From the NCBI GenBank assembly GCA_016185275.1, contig JACPNX010000024.1:37974-101973 (forward strand): a stretch of 64,000 bases of DNA, written 5' to 3'. The position numbers and the translations under genes are program-made. Below, one piece after another: positions 47,825 to 56,599 of the stretch; positions within the stretch are counted from its first letter, which is position 1, and the number at the start of each line of letters is the position of its first letter. The notes under the pieces are model-generated. The model did no database searches and was not told where the DNA came from. It worked only from the letters and a program-made list of their open reading frames with translations. The DNA comes from Actinomycetota bacterium (GTDB lineage Bacteria; Actinomycetota; Acidimicrobiia; Acidimicrobiales; Iamiaceae).

Positions 47825-49180
47825 TCAGGCGAGGTCGTGCAGCGCGCACAGCGCCGACGCGGCCAGCACGGAGGCACCGAGCGCCACGGCGGACTCGTCG
47901 ACGTCGAAGGCCGACGAGTGGATGTCGACCGCGCCGGCTCCGCGCGCCCGCACGCCGAGCCGCAGGTAGGCCCCCGGGGCATGGTCGAGGTACCAGGAGA
48001 AGTCCTCGCCTCCCGCGCTCTGGCGGGTGGGCTCGACGGCATCGTCGCCGAGGACCCGGCGGGCCGCCCGGTCGGCCACGCCCACGGCCCACGGGTCGTT
48101 CACGAGCGGAGGTGCGCCGACCCGGTGGTCGAGCTCCCAACGGGCTCCGAACGGCTCCACGATGGCGGCGAGCAGCCGTTGCAGCTTCGGTCCCGCCTCC
48201 TGCCACGAGACCCGCCCGGTGGCCCGCAGCGAACCGCCGAGCACCGCCTCCGACGGGATCGCGTTCGGCGCGTCACCGGCCTGCACCATGCCGAACGTGA
48301 GGTTCACGCCGTCGCGGCTGTCGGACAGGCGGGCCAGGCCGGCCGGCAGGTCGACCAGCACCCGCCCCACCAGGTGGCCGAGGTCGGCGGTCAGGTGCGG
48401 CCGGGCCGTGTGCCCGCCCGGGCCCTTCAGGCGGATCGTGACGTAGTCGGCGGCCGAGCCGATCGGCCCGGCCGAGAGCCCGAGCCGCCCGACCTCCACG
48501 CTCGGGTCGCAGTGCAGGGCGAAGATGGCGCCGACGCCGTCCATGGCACCCGCGTCGCACAGCGCCCGGGCGCCGCCCGGCACCGTCTCCTCGGCGGGTT
48601 GCAGCAGCAGCCGCACGCGCCCGCCGCCCGGGAGCCCGGCGCCGTGCCGGGCGACCTCGGCCAGGGCCAGGCCCGCCCCGAGCGCGGCCGCGGTGTGCAC
48701 GTCGTGCCCGCAGGCGTGGCACACGCCGTCCACCTCCGAGCGGTAGGGGACGTCCTTGGTGTCGGGCAGGCGGAGGGCGTCGATGTCCCCGCGCAGGGCC
48801 ACGAGCGGGCCGGGCGACTCGGCCGCGTCGCCGGCCGGGCCGGCCGCGCCGGCCGCGCCGATGTCGCAGACGACCCCCGTGCCCGTCGGGCCCGGCCGCG
48901 GGTCGAGGCCGGCGGCCCGCAGCCGGTCGAGCAGCACCGCGGTGGTGCGGTGCTCCTCCCACGACGGCTCGGGGTGGCGGTGCAGGTCGCGCCGGAGCGC
49001 GACCAGCTCGCGGCTGCGGTCGGCGATGTCGTGCTCGACGGCGCGGATGGCCGCTTCCAGCTGCGCCGCCGCCAGGGCGGCGGTCTCGAGGGCGGCGGTC
49101 TCGAGGTCGCCGGTGTCGACCGCCGACGCGGACGTCGCCGGCGCACCACCACCGCGACCGGACGCAGCCGCTCCCGTCAC
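47825..49180 (-). CDS. M20D-family amidohydrolase (hippurate hydrolase-like)
   Basis: Predicted metal-dependent amidase/carboxypeptidase. 451 residues with a 45-residue Ala-rich lead. LVALRRDLHRHPEPSWEEH opens the catalytic domain; DIDALRLPDTKDVPY, GVCHACGHDVHTAAALG (metal Cys/His/Asp/His) and LLQPAEETVPGGARALCDAGAMDGV follow; the last metal His is near H-S-S-A-F-D-V-D. Typical of M20D enzymes that act on N-acyl amino acids. GTG 49180 overlaps the stop of the GCS2-type ligase (GTGA), so both are made together; the ligase product may be related to its substrate, but that is speculation. Confidence 0.87.
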   Translation of the reverse strand: MTGAAASGRGGGAPATSASAVDTGDLETAALETAALAAAQLEAAIRAVEHDIADRSRELVALRRDLHRHPEPSWEEHRTTAVLLDRLRAAGLDPRPGPTGTGVVCDIGAAGAAGPAGDAAESPGPLVALRGDIDALRLPDTKDVPYRSEVDGVCHACGHDVHTAAALGAGLALAEVARHGAGLPGGGRVRLLLQPAEETVPGGARALCDAGAMDGVGAIFALHCDPSVEVGRLGLSAGPIGSAADYVTIRLKGPGGHTARPHLTADLGHLVGRVLVDLPAGLARLSDSRDGVNLTFGMVQAGDAPNAIPSEAVLGGSLRATGRVSWQEAGPKLQRLLAAIVEPFGARWELDHRVGAPPLVNDPWAVGVADRAARRVLGDDAVEPTRQSAGGEDFSWYLDHAPGAYLRLGVRARGAGAVDIHSSAFDVDESAVALGASVLAASALCALHDLA

Positions 49181-50277
49181 GGGCCGACCGTGGCGCCCGG
49201 CTCGTCGGTGCGCAGCTCGGCGACGAGCAGGTCGACCACCGGCTTCAGCGCGGCGCCCTCCGCGTCGGGCGCGGCCACCGCCCGCTGGCGCGCGTACGAA
49301 CCCCCCTCCTGAAGGATCCGCTCGACCCGGCCGAGCTCCGTGTCGCAGCCGAGCTTGCGAGCGGTGGGCGCCAGCTCCTCGAGCAGCTCGATGATGCTGT
49401 CGCGCAGGGGCTGGAGTCGGCCCTGGTCGTCGATGATCACGTCGCAGTCGAGCCCGTGGCGCCCGGCCCGCCACTTGTTCTGGCGCAGCACCCAGTCACG
49501 GTGGCGGGGCAGCGTGTAGCCGGTGTCGTCCAGGCGGTCGAGGCGGGCGACGAGGCTCTGGGCCAGCGCGGCGACGGCCGCGATCTCCGACATCGTGGGG
49601 ATGCCGTCGCACATGCGCAGCTCGACGGTGCCGAAGTCCGGGTGCGGGCGGATGTCCCACCAGACCTCGCGCACGGTGGAGATGGCGGCCGAGGAGACCA
49701 GGGTCTCCATGAACTGCTCGAAGTCGTCCCAGCTCTCGATCGGTGCGGGCAGCCCAGCCGTGGGCAGACCCTCGAAGACCTTCGAACGGCTCGATGCGAG
49801 GCCCGTGTCGCGGCCCTCCCAGAACGGGCTCGACGCGCTCAGCGCCAGGAAGTGCGGGATGTAGCCGGCCAGCGCGTTGGCGATGGCCACGACCTTTTCG
49901 GGCGACCTCACGCCGACGTGCACGTGGACCCCGAAGATCTGGAGCCGCCGGGCCATCCACTGCATCTCGTGCACGAGCCGCTCGTAGCGGGGGTTGGGGC
50001 TCACCTGCTGCGCGGCCCAGCACGAGAACGGGTGCGTGCCCGAGCACAGCAGCCGCGCCTCGCCGACCGACGAGCACACCCCGGTGACGACCTCGACCGT
50101 GCACTCGAACAGCTCGTGCTTCGCCTTCGGGTGCACGCCGCCTGGATGGCCGGCTCCCATCTCGGCGAGCAGGTCACTGGCCGCCGACGCGAGCTCGCCC
50201 GTGGCCGCGTCGACCACTTCGAGCTCCACCTCGACGCCGAGGCTCGGGCCCTCGGAGCTGTTGAAGTCGATGTGCAC
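49177..50277 (-). CDS. GCS2-family carboxylate-amine ligase (YbdK-like)
   Basis: ATP-dependent ligase of the glutamate-cysteine ligase 2 superfamily; true substrate unknown. 366 residues. GPSLGVEVELEVVDAATGEL is the N-terminal E-x-E signature, followed by HELFECTVEVVTGVC, SGTHPFSCW, IFGVHVHVGVRSPEKVV, ALSASSPFWEGRDTGLASSR, WWDIRPHPDFGTVELRMCDG and ENKW-like R-Q-N-K-W-R-A-G-R-H-G. These match the YbdK group. GTG 50277. It is divergent from the GAF-ANTAR genes across 248 nt. Confidence 0.9.
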   Translation of the reverse strand: MHIDFNSSEGPSLGVEVELEVVDAATGELASAASDLLAEMGAGHPGGVHPKAKHELFECTVEVVTGVCSSVGEARLLCSGTHPFSCWAAQQVSPNPRYERLVHEMQWMARRLQIFGVHVHVGVRSPEKVVAIANALAGYIPHFLALSASSPFWEGRDTGLASSRSKVFEGLPTAGLPAPIESWDDFEQFMETLVSSAAISTVREVWWDIRPHPDFGTVELRMCDGIPTMSEIAAVAALAQSLVARLDRLDDTGYTLPRHRDWVLRQNKWRAGRHGLDCDVIIDDQGRLQPLRDSIIELLEELAPTARKLGCDTELGRVERILQEGGSYARQRAVAAPDAEGAALKPVVDLLVAELRTDEPGATVGP

Positions 50278-50525
50278 CTGTGCAGGCTAGATCCGCACCT
50301 ACGGCCGACGGCCGTGGAGCGCCCGGGCCCGCGACCAGAGGTGGACCCTGCCGGGGCGGCCGCCGCCGCCGTGCGGCCCCGTGCGGCCCCGTGTGGCCCC
50401 ATGTGGCTCGTGCGCTCCGCCGGTCGCCGCCGTGTGAAGGGCGATTCGACGGCCGCGGTAAGGTGCCGGTGACGCTGATTGTCCTTGAGACACAGGGATG
50501 GCTCCGCCAGATCGGAAGGCTTCCC
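50278..50525. other. divergent spacer with a 10-nt tandem repeat
   Basis: No supported gene in 248 nt. 50371-50410 holds four near-identical 10-nt units of the type GTGCGGCCCC (last one diverged). The right part must carry the promoter of the GAF-ANTAR genes; GGAAGG at 50514-50519 is their ribosome binding site. An in-frame GTG at 50469 could extend the first GAF-ANTAR protein by 19 residues but has a weaker ribosome binding site. Confidence 0.6.
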
Positions 50526-51260
50526 ATGTTCTCAGACGCGCGCAGCGCGGCGTTGTCCGCTTTGGCGCGCTTCCAAGTCACGGACCTGACGGTCGGTGAG
50601 ACACTCCACCGGATCGCCGAGATCACTCTGGATGCCATGCCGTCGGCTGCGATCGCCGGCATGACGGTGCTGGGCGACGACGCGCGGCCCACCACGGCCG
50701 TCTACACCGACGAGGAATCGCCCGAGATCGACGAAGCCCAGTACCGCGAGGGCAAGGGACCGTGCCTCGACGCGTGGCGCCAGAACCGCGTCGTGCGCCT
50801 CGACCGCGTCGAGGATCACGCCAGCCGGTACCCGCAGTTCTCGCGGGCGTGCCTGGAGCACGGGGTGATGAGCACGCTGTCACTGCCGATGGGCACCGAG
50901 AACATGGCGTTGGGAGCCATGAACCTGTACTCGCGCGTCCACGACGGATTCACCGAGCAAGACGAGACGCTCGGGCTCGACCTGTCGGCCGCGGCCGCGT
51001 CCGTGCTCGCCAACGTGTCGGCGTACTGGACGGCCTTCGAGCTGAGCCAGCAGTTGACCCAGGCGATGGAGAGCCGGAGCGTGATCGAGCAGGCCAAGGG
51101 CATGTTGATGGCCCGCTCACCCGACCTCACGCCGGATCAAGCCTTCGACGTGCTGCGCCGGGCCTCGCAGCGCGAGAACGTCAAGCTGCGCACCATCGCC
51201 CAGCGCATCGTCGAACGCCGGCGTGACCCGTCGGGCGGTGAGGACGGTCGGGCCGAATGA
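50526..51260 (+). CDS. GAF and ANTAR domain regulator, copy 1
   Basis: Signal-sensing transcription antitermination factor. 244 residues: a GAF domain (about 10-165; YREGKGPCLDAWRQNRVVRLD and GVMSTLSLPMGTENMALGAMNLYS) and a canonical C-terminal ANTAR RNA-binding domain (about 175-232; L-T-Q-A-M-E-S-R-S-V-I-E-Q-A-K-G-M-L-M-A-R). ANTAR domains bind paired hexanucleotide-loop hairpins in nascent RNA. ATG 50526 follows GGAAGG. Its stop overlaps the start of copy 2 (ATGA). The regulated transcript is not identifiable here. Confidence 0.9.
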   Translation: MFSDARSAALSALARFQVTDLTVGETLHRIAEITLDAMPSAAIAGMTVLGDDARPTTAVYTDEESPEIDEAQYREGKGPCLDAWRQNRVVRLDRVEDHASRYPQFSRACLEHGVMSTLSLPMGTENMALGAMNLYSRVHDGFTEQDETLGLDLSAAAASVLANVSAYWTAFELSQQLTQAMESRSVIEQAKGMLMARSPDLTPDQAFDVLRRASQRENVKLRTIAQRIVERRRDPSGGEDGRAE

Positions 51261-51955
51261 GCTCGACCGAGATCCTCGACAGCCTCCAACGCCTTGCCCA
51301 AGTCCTTCAGGTCCAGCGCACGCTCGGCGGCACGCTGGCCGGGATCGCGGAGGCCGCCACGAGCTCGATACCGGGTTGCGACGCGGCCAGCATCGCCATC
51401 TCGATCGAGGGTCGACCCTCCACCGCCGCCATCAGCGCCCGCGTGGCTCTCGAGCTGGACATCGTGCAGTACGACACGGGGGACGGGCCGTGCCTCACGT
51501 CGTTCCGGGACACGAGCACGTTGCGGCTCGACCTCGTGGAGGCCGGCCACAGGTTCCCCCACTTCGCCGTGGCCGCCCGACGCGCCGGCGTGCGCAGCGT
51601 CATGTCGGTGCCGGCGGTCTGGCAGGGTGCCGTCGTGGCGACGCTGAACCTGTACAGCCGCACCGGCCCCTTCGATGCGAGCGCCGAGTCCATCGGCGCC
51701 GTCCTGGGCGCCCAGGTGGCGATGGCCGTCAGCCGGTCCCCCGAGTTCGCCGCCGCTCTCGGCGTCGTCGAGCATGCCCAACGGAAGGCCGACGACCGGG
51801 CCGACATGGATCTGGCCACGGGCCTGCTGATGATCAACGAAGCGTGCACCGCCGAGCAGGCCGAGGGTCTGCTGCGGCACGCGGCCCACACCGACGAACG
51901 CACGATCGTCGAGATCGCGCAACGGATCATCAGAGAGCACCTGCGCGTTCGCTAG
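51257..51955 (+). CDS. GAF and degenerate ANTAR domain regulator, copy 2
   Basis: 232 residues, same layout as copy 1: GAF with V-Q-Y-D-T-G-D-G-P-C-L-T-S-F-R-D and V-R-S-V-M-S-V-P-A-V-W-Q-G-A-V-V-A-T-L-N-L-Y-S (quoted discontinuously), then an ANTAR-like region in which the usual L-x-x-A-L/M-x-S-R-x-x-I-E-x-A-K-G is replaced by A-Q-R-K-A-D-D-R-A-D-M-D-L-A-T-G-L-L-M. RNA binding may be weakened. ATGA overlap with copy 1 suggests equimolar production and perhaps heterodimers. Confidence 0.85.
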   Translation: MSSTEILDSLQRLAQVLQVQRTLGGTLAGIAEAATSSIPGCDAASIAISIEGRPSTAAISARVALELDIVQYDTGDGPCLTSFRDTSTLRLDLVEAGHRFPHFAVAARRAGVRSVMSVPAVWQGAVVATLNLYSRTGPFDASAESIGAVLGAQVAMAVSRSPEFAAALGVVEHAQRKADDRADMDLATGLLMINEACTAEQAEGLLRHAAHTDERTIVEIAQRIIREHLRVR

Positions 51956-52162
51956 CGACCGACGTGCGCCGGCATCGGCCGCCGGCCTCGATCGGCGTCG
52001 GCCCGCCGCCTGCCGAGCGGCGACCCCCGACCGGTGCGGCCGACGCTCGCGCCAGCCGCCGCTGATCGAGCGACGTGCAGGTCCGGGAGGCGGTAGGGTG
52101 TCGGCGCTCGTACGGCGTCCCAAGCAACGTGGGCACCGTTCGTACGACCTCGAAGAGGCTTC

Positions 52163-52498
52163 GTGAGCCGAACCAGCAGTGCGTTGCTGTGGGATCCTGC
52201 CGCCCGCCACCTGTCCTTGGTCGGAGACTTCGACGCCGCCAGCGCGAGCGGACTCGCCTGCCTCCTCGCGGGCGTCGCCGACGGCCGGGTGGAGGGTCTG
52301 CGCCTCGACTTGTCCAGCGTCGACTTCATGGATGCCGCGGGCGCGAGCGCCCTCGTGGGAGTGGCGCGGGCCGCGGCGGCCCGTGGCGTGCGACTGTCCC
52401 TCGAAGAGTTGCCACCTCACCTCGCCCGCCTGCTGCGCCTGACGGGCGACGATCGCATCCTCGACGCCCTCACCACGGACGCCCTGGCCGGGTCCTGA
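52163..52498 (+). CDS. STAS-domain protein lacking the phospho-Ser
   Basis: 111 residues, one STAS domain as in anti-sigma factor antagonists. Strand-loop-helix L-R-L-D-L-S-S-V-D-F-M-D-A-A-G-A-S-A-L corresponds to the usual V-x-F-I-D-S-S/A-G, so the phosphorylated Ser is Ala here. The protein may act without kinase control, or be a scaffold. GTG 52163 start. It is on the same strand 207 nt after the GAF-ANTAR pair; no sigma or anti-sigma gene is nearby. Confidence 0.82.
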   Translation: MSRTSSALLWDPAARHLSLVGDFDAASASGLACLLAGVADGRVEGLRLDLSSVDFMDAAGASALVGVARAAAARGVRLSLEELPPHLARLLRLTGDDRILDALTTDALAGS

Positions 52499-52600
52499 CC
52501 GCCATCGTCGTCCCGGTGGTGGCGTGGCGACCCGCCTCCCGGACCACTTCCACACGCGTTCGTCCGCCCGGCGGAGCCGGCCCTCGAGGCGCGCCGGGAC

Positions 52601-53641
52601 TCAGCCGAACAAGCCGGGGGGGACATCCGCCCCGCCCGCACCACGCGGCGCCGCCAGCCCGAGGTGGGCCCACGCCGCCGGCGTCGCCACGCGCCCCCGC
52701 GGCGTGCGCATGAGCAGGCCCTCGCGGATGAGGAACGGCTCGTACACGTCCTCGACGGTCTCGGTCGGCTCCGCCACGCTGATGGCCAGCGTGGACAACC
52801 CCACGGGACCACCGCCGAAGCGTTCGCACAGCGCGGCCAGCACGGCCCGGTCGACCTTGTCGAGGCCGCGCTCGTCGACCCCGAACGTGGCCAGCCCGGC
52901 CCGGGCCGCGCCGAGGTCGACCCGCCCGTCGGCCCGCACCTCGGCGAAGTCGCGCACCCGGCGCAGGAGGCGGTTGGCGATCCGAGGGGTGCCGCGGGCG
53001 CGCCGGGCGATCTCGCGGGCGCCCTCGGGGGTGATGTCCACGTCGAGGATGCCGGCGGCGCGGCGCACGATGGCCTCGAGGTCCGCGGCGTCGTAGTAGT
53101 CGAGGCGGGCCACGAGCCCGAAGCGGTCGCGCAGGGGGCCGGTGATGAGGCCGGTGCGGGTGGTCGCGCCGACGAGCGTGAAGCGGGGGACGTCGAGGCG
53201 GATCGAGCGGGCGGCGGGGCCCTTGCCGAGGACAATGTCGAGCTGGAAGTCCTCCATGGCCGGGTACATCACCTCCTCCACGGCCCGGGGCAGCCGGTGG
53301 ATCTCGTCGATGAACAGCACGTCGCCTTCGGCCAGCTGGCTCAGGATCGACGCCAGATCGCCGGCGCGCTCGAGCGCCGGGCCCGACGTGACGTGCAGGC
53401 CTGCGTCCATCTCGGTGGCCACGATGTGGGCGAGGCTGGTCTTGCCCAGACCCGGCGGACCGGCCAGCAGCAGGTGGTCCGCGGCCTGGCCTCGGCGGCG
53501 GGCCGCCTCCAGGACGATGGCCAGGTGCTCCTTGAGCTCCGCCTGGCCGACGAACTCCTCGAGCCGCCGCGGTCGCAACCCGGACTCGACGCTGGACTCG
53601 GCCTCGTCCGCCGGTTCGGGTACGAGCAGCTCGTCGCGCAT
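52601..53641 (-). CDS. ruvB: Holliday junction branch migration ATPase RuvB
   Basis: 346 residues. [19 protein letters not shown], Walker [19 protein letters not shown], Walker [25 protein letters not shown], sensor 1 [20 protein letters not shown] with the arginine finger region, [16 protein letters not shown], and C-terminal winged helix ending [18 protein letters not shown] 53641 overlaps the ruvA stop by one base. It is convergent with the STAS gene. Confidence 0.98.
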   Translation of the reverse strand: MRDELLVPEPADEAESSVESGLRPRRLEEFVGQAELKEHLAIVLEAARRRGQAADHLLLAGPPGLGKTSLAHIVATEMDAGLHVTSGPALERAGDLASILSQLAEGDVLFIDEIHRLPRAVEEVMYPAMEDFQLDIVLGKGPAARSIRLDVPRFTLVGATTRTGLITGPLRDRFGLVARLDYYDAADLEAIVRRAAGILDVDITPEGAREIARRARGTPRIANRLLRRVRDFAEVRADGRVDLGAARAGLATFGVDERGLDKVDRAVLAALCERFGGGPVGLSTLAISVAEPTETVEDVYEPFLIREGLLMRTPRGRVATPAAWAHLGLAAPRGAGGADVPPGLFG

Positions 53642-54318
53642 CAGCGCGCCCCCGCCAGGTGCCGCAGCGCGCGCTTGAGCAGTGCCGGCACGTCGGCGGC
53701 CGCCGGCCCCTCGGCGGCCGGGTCGGCGTCGGAGTCGGCGGCCGAGTCGGCGTCGGCCAGGTGGCGCAGCGCGTCGGCGATCTCCTCGGGCGCGTAGCCG
53801 AGACCCGCCAGGGCGTCGCGCACGTCGGCGCGCGCGGCGGCCGACGGCTCGACCGGGCCACCGGCGCCAGCCCCGGCGGCGACCGCCGCGAGGTCGGCGT
53901 CGGGCAGGTCGAGGCGCGACTTGAGCTCGACGAGCAGCCGGGCCGCGGTCTTCTTGCCCACGCCGGGCACGAGGCACAACGAGGCGACGTCGTCGTCGGC
54001 CAGGACCCGCCGCAACGCATCCGGACCGTGGACCGACAAGATGGCCAGGGCCAGCGCAGGGCCGACGCCGTGGGCGCCGAGCAGCGCCTCGAAGCAGTCA
54101 CGGTCGTCACGGGCGACGAACCCGTACAGGGTCTCGGCGTCCTCGCGGACGTGGTGGTGGATCCACACGAACACCTCGGTGCCGGCGTCGCCGAGACGGG
54201 CCACGGTCACCGGTCCGGCCACCACCCGGTAGCCGACGCCGCCGACCTCGACGAGCACCTCGCCCGACACCGAGCGCGCCACCAGCGTGCCCCGCAACGA
54301 ACCGATCAGGCCGCTCAC
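53641..54318 (-). CDS. ruvA: Holliday junction branch migration protein RuvA
   Basis: 225 residues. The OB fold begins [13 protein letters not shown] (GTG start 54318), with [11 protein letters not shown]; HhH motifs include [17 protein letters not shown] and [19 protein letters not shown]; domain III (about 165-225) is [16 protein letters not shown], extended by an Asp/Ala-rich insert. GTGA overlap with the ruvC stop. Confidence 0.96.
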   Translation of the reverse strand: MSGLIGSLRGTLVARSVSGEVLVEVGGVGYRVVAGPVTVARLGDAGTEVFVWIHHHVREDAETLYGFVARDDRDCFEALLGAHGVGPALALAILSVHGPDALRRVLADDDVASLCLVPGVGKKTAARLLVELKSRLDLPDADLAAVAAGAGAGGPVEPSAAARADVRDALAGLGYAPEEIADALRHLADADSAADSDADPAAEGPAAADVPALLKRALRHLAGAR

Positions 54319-54821
54319 CGGCGGACCTCCGCGGCGGCCACCCGCACCCGCACGGGGGCGTGGGCGAGGTGGCAGAGCGCGAGGGCGGCGGCGTCGGCCG
54401 CGTCGGCCGGGTGCGGGGGCGCGGCCATGCCGAGCAGGGCCTGCACCATGCGCTGGACCTGACCCTTGTCCGCGGCACCGTCGCCGGCCACGGCTTGCTT
54501 CACCTCGTTGGGCGAGTACTGCACGACGTCGCACCCGGCGGCCGCGGCCTCGGCCATGGCGAGACCGCTGGCCTGGCCCACGGACATGGCGGTGCGCACG
54601 TTGACCTGGAAGAAGACGCGCTCGACGGCGACCACCGCCGGCTGGAGCTCGGCCAGCAATGACCGCAGCTCGGCCTGGAGCTCGGCGAGGCGCAGGTGCA
54701 GCGGCGCGGCCGCATCGGTGCGGAGCACGCCGATGGCCACCGCCCGCGGGCCGCCGGGCCGCCCTTCGACGCACCCGTACCCGCAGCGGGACAGCCCGGG
54801 GTCGATGCCCAGCACGAACAT
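54315..54821 (-). CDS. ruvC: Holliday junction resolvase RuvC
   Basis: 168 residues. Acidic catalytic residues are in FVLGIDPGLSRCGYG (Asp), AVERVFFQVNVRTAMSVGQASG (Glu), and the C-terminal DAADAAALALCHL (Asp pair). The conserved Y-x-P-N-E-V-K-Q-A-V-A-G segment is present. ATG 54821. It heads ruvC-ruvA-ruvB; yebC, its common neighbour, is instead 6 kb away with pdxS-pdxT. Confidence 0.97.
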   Translation of the reverse strand: MFVLGIDPGLSRCGYGCVEGRPGGPRAVAIGVLRTDAAAPLHLRLAELQAELRSLLAELQPAVVAVERVFFQVNVRTAMSVGQASGLAMAEAAAAGCDVVQYSPNEVKQAVAGDGAADKGQVQRMVQALLGMAAPPHPADAADAAALALCHLAHAPVRVRVAAAEVRR

Positions 54822-54918
54822 GCGTACGGACGCTAGCGGGCCAGGCCGGCTCGGTCGAGGACCCCCGCGGACCCCCGCGCGCCACCCATGTCGGCTCAGA
54901 GGGTCGACGGGCAGCCGC

Positions 54919-55653
54919 TCAGCCGGTAGCCGCCTCGAACTCGGCCACGGTCGCCGCGCCGAACGGCCGCTCCCGCGAGCGGCTCGGCGCCAGCGGGCTG
55001 AAGGTGCCGTCGTCGGCGACCAGCAACGTGGCGAAGCCCGACGCGCGCACCTGGCTACCGGATGCCGACACGGCGTAGGCCGTCACGCCGAGCCCGATCG
55101 GGCAGGCGGCGTTCAGCGCCCGCAGGTCGGCGGCGGGGTCGATCGGCGCGCCGGGAACCTCGTTGATGAACGGCTGCGGAATCTCGACGCGGTCACCTGG
55201 AGCGACGCCGGTGACGTCTCCGGTCACTGCCGTCACGTCGACCGTGAGCACGAGCATGGTGCTCTCGAAGTTGACGGGCTGCGGCTTCCCGTTGATCTCG
55301 GCCGTGAGCGTCGACGCCGCACCCGGGCGCAGGTCCAGGCCCACGACGCGGCCGTCGAGGTGACCTCGTGCGCCGGCCGCTGCGGCCGCGGGAGTCTTCG
55401 GGGGATCCAGGTCGATCGTTCGCCACGCGGATCGAGCCAGGTACACGTCGGAACAGGCGCGCACCGCCTGGGCATCGAAGCGGCCCGGGGAACCGGGCGC
55501 CGGTGCGGTGGACACGCCGCTCGCATCGCGGCCTGCGGGCAGGCGCGTCCGAACCGCCGCCTTCTCGCTGGCACCGCCACCGCACCCGGACACCGCAGCC
55601 ACCGCAGCGGCCAGCATGAGGATCGCGGCGGCGAATCGCTTGGGACGCTCCAT
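54919..55653 (-). CDS. lipoprotein of unknown function
   Basis: 244 residues. The signal peptide K-R-F-A-A-A-I-L-M-L-A-A-A-V-A-A-V-S-G-C ends in a lipobox (V-S-G-C), predicting a lipidated extracytoplasmic protein. The mature part has no recognised domain; it contains several hydrophobic strands (S-T-M-L-V-L-T-V-D-V-T-A-V) suggestive of a beta-sandwich. It carries three further Cys residues, one at A-C-S-D-V and one at A-A-C-P-I-G. ATG 55653 with GAGGGG upstream. It follows ruvC's divergent-free spacer and is transcribed toward ruvC. Confidence 0.75.
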   Translation of the reverse strand: MERPKRFAAAILMLAAAVAAVSGCGGGASEKAAVRTRLPAGRDASGVSTAPAPGSPGRFDAQAVRACSDVYLARSAWRTIDLDPPKTPAAAAAGARGHLDGRVVGLDLRPGAASTLTAEINGKPQPVNFESTMLVLTVDVTAVTGDVTGVAPGDRVEIPQPFINEVPGAPIDPAADLRALNAACPIGLGVTAYAVSASGSQVRASGFATLLVADDGTFSPLAPSRSRERPFGAATVAEFEAATG

Positions 55654-55772
55654 GCGACCAACCCCTCTTCGGCAGAACAGTAGCAATCCCCAGCGCAGCG
55701 GTTCCTCGCGCTCGGTCGAGTCACCTCGATGGTCGGTCGCTGAACGCACGGCCCCCGGTGCGGCCGTCTCGC

Positions 55773-56495
55773 TCAGGCCACGAGAGCCTCGGCCGCCGAC
55801 CGGTCGCCCAGCACGTCGAGACCGTCGAGCGGCCGACGTCCCCAGAGGACGAGGAGCAGGTCTCCGGCCGGGCCCCGGACCGCGGCGTCACCCTTGGTGT
55901 GCTCGCGGCGCACCGTGAGCCCGTCCTCACCGGGCTCGACGATCCACTCCCCCGGCGTGTCGGTGGCATGGAGGTGGACGTTGGCGCGCAGCTGCGGTCG
56001 ATCGGCGCGGCGCCGCGGGGTGAAGTGCTCGAGGAACTCGTCAACGCCGTCGGCCGCGGCCGCCGGCTCGAAGCGCTGGGGCGTCCGGCCCCCCACCGAC
56101 TCGGCGTCCCACCGGTGCACCATCGTCTCCTGCGCCATGCGCCGCCGCACGAAGCCCACGTCGCGCCGGTCCGTCCAGCTCCAGACGGGGGTGGCGGGAT
56201 CGGTGGCCGACAGGACCTCGACCAACCGGTCGAGCCGCTCCGCGGCGAAGGCACTGAGATCGGCGCGTTCGGGGCGGGGAGGCGGCGACCGGCGGAGCCG
56301 GCGGGCCTCGTCCGCATCGGTGACCCGATCGGCGACGACGGCCGCCCAGAAGTGGTGCAGGGCGGCGACGTGCCAGACCAGTTCGGCCACGTCCCACCCC
56401 GGGCAGCCCTCCACCGGAGCATCGAGATCGGTGGCCGCGGCGAGCAGGGCATCGCCCTCGCGTCGAAGCAGGGCCAGGTCGTCGACGGCGTCCAT
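55773..56495 (-). CDS. maleylpyruvate isomerase-fold (mycothiol-dependent type) protein
   Basis: 240 residues of the actinobacterial DinB-like family (TIGR03083/MDMPI type). The N-terminal metal-binding part is V-E-G-C-P-G-W-D-V-A-E-L-V-W-H-V-A-A-L-H-H-F-W with later R-M-A-Q-E-T-M-V-H-R-W-D-A-E (His ligands), followed by a C-terminal domain with V-H-L-H-A-T-D-T-P-G-E-W. Enzymatic role unknown; family members use mycothiol or act as DNA-damage-induced hydrolase-like proteins. ATG 56495 is chosen; the frame is open upstream. Confidence 0.82.
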   Translation of the reverse strand: MDAVDDLALLRREGDALLAAATDLDAPVEGCPGWDVAELVWHVAALHHFWAAVVADRVTDADEARRLRRSPPPRPERADLSAFAAERLDRLVEVLSATDPATPVWSWTDRRDVGFVRRRMAQETMVHRWDAESVGGRTPQRFEPAAAADGVDEFLEHFTPRRRADRPQLRANVHLHATDTPGEWIVEPGEDGLTVRREHTKGDAAVRGPAGDLLLVLWGRRPLDGLDVLGDRSAAEALVA

Positions 56496-56599
56496 GCACG
56501 AACGGTACCGGCGTCTGCGACCGCCTGGCCCTGCCGGCGGGGCCCGCCGGCAGGGCCGCGAGGTCAACTTCGCGGTCGGCGCGGCCGATGAGGCACGTG

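Noticed and set aside
50280..50525. Longer N terminus for the first GAF-ANTAR protein
   Set aside because: The upstream frame translates a 10-nt GC repeat; ATG 50526 has a good ribosome binding site and fits the domain start.
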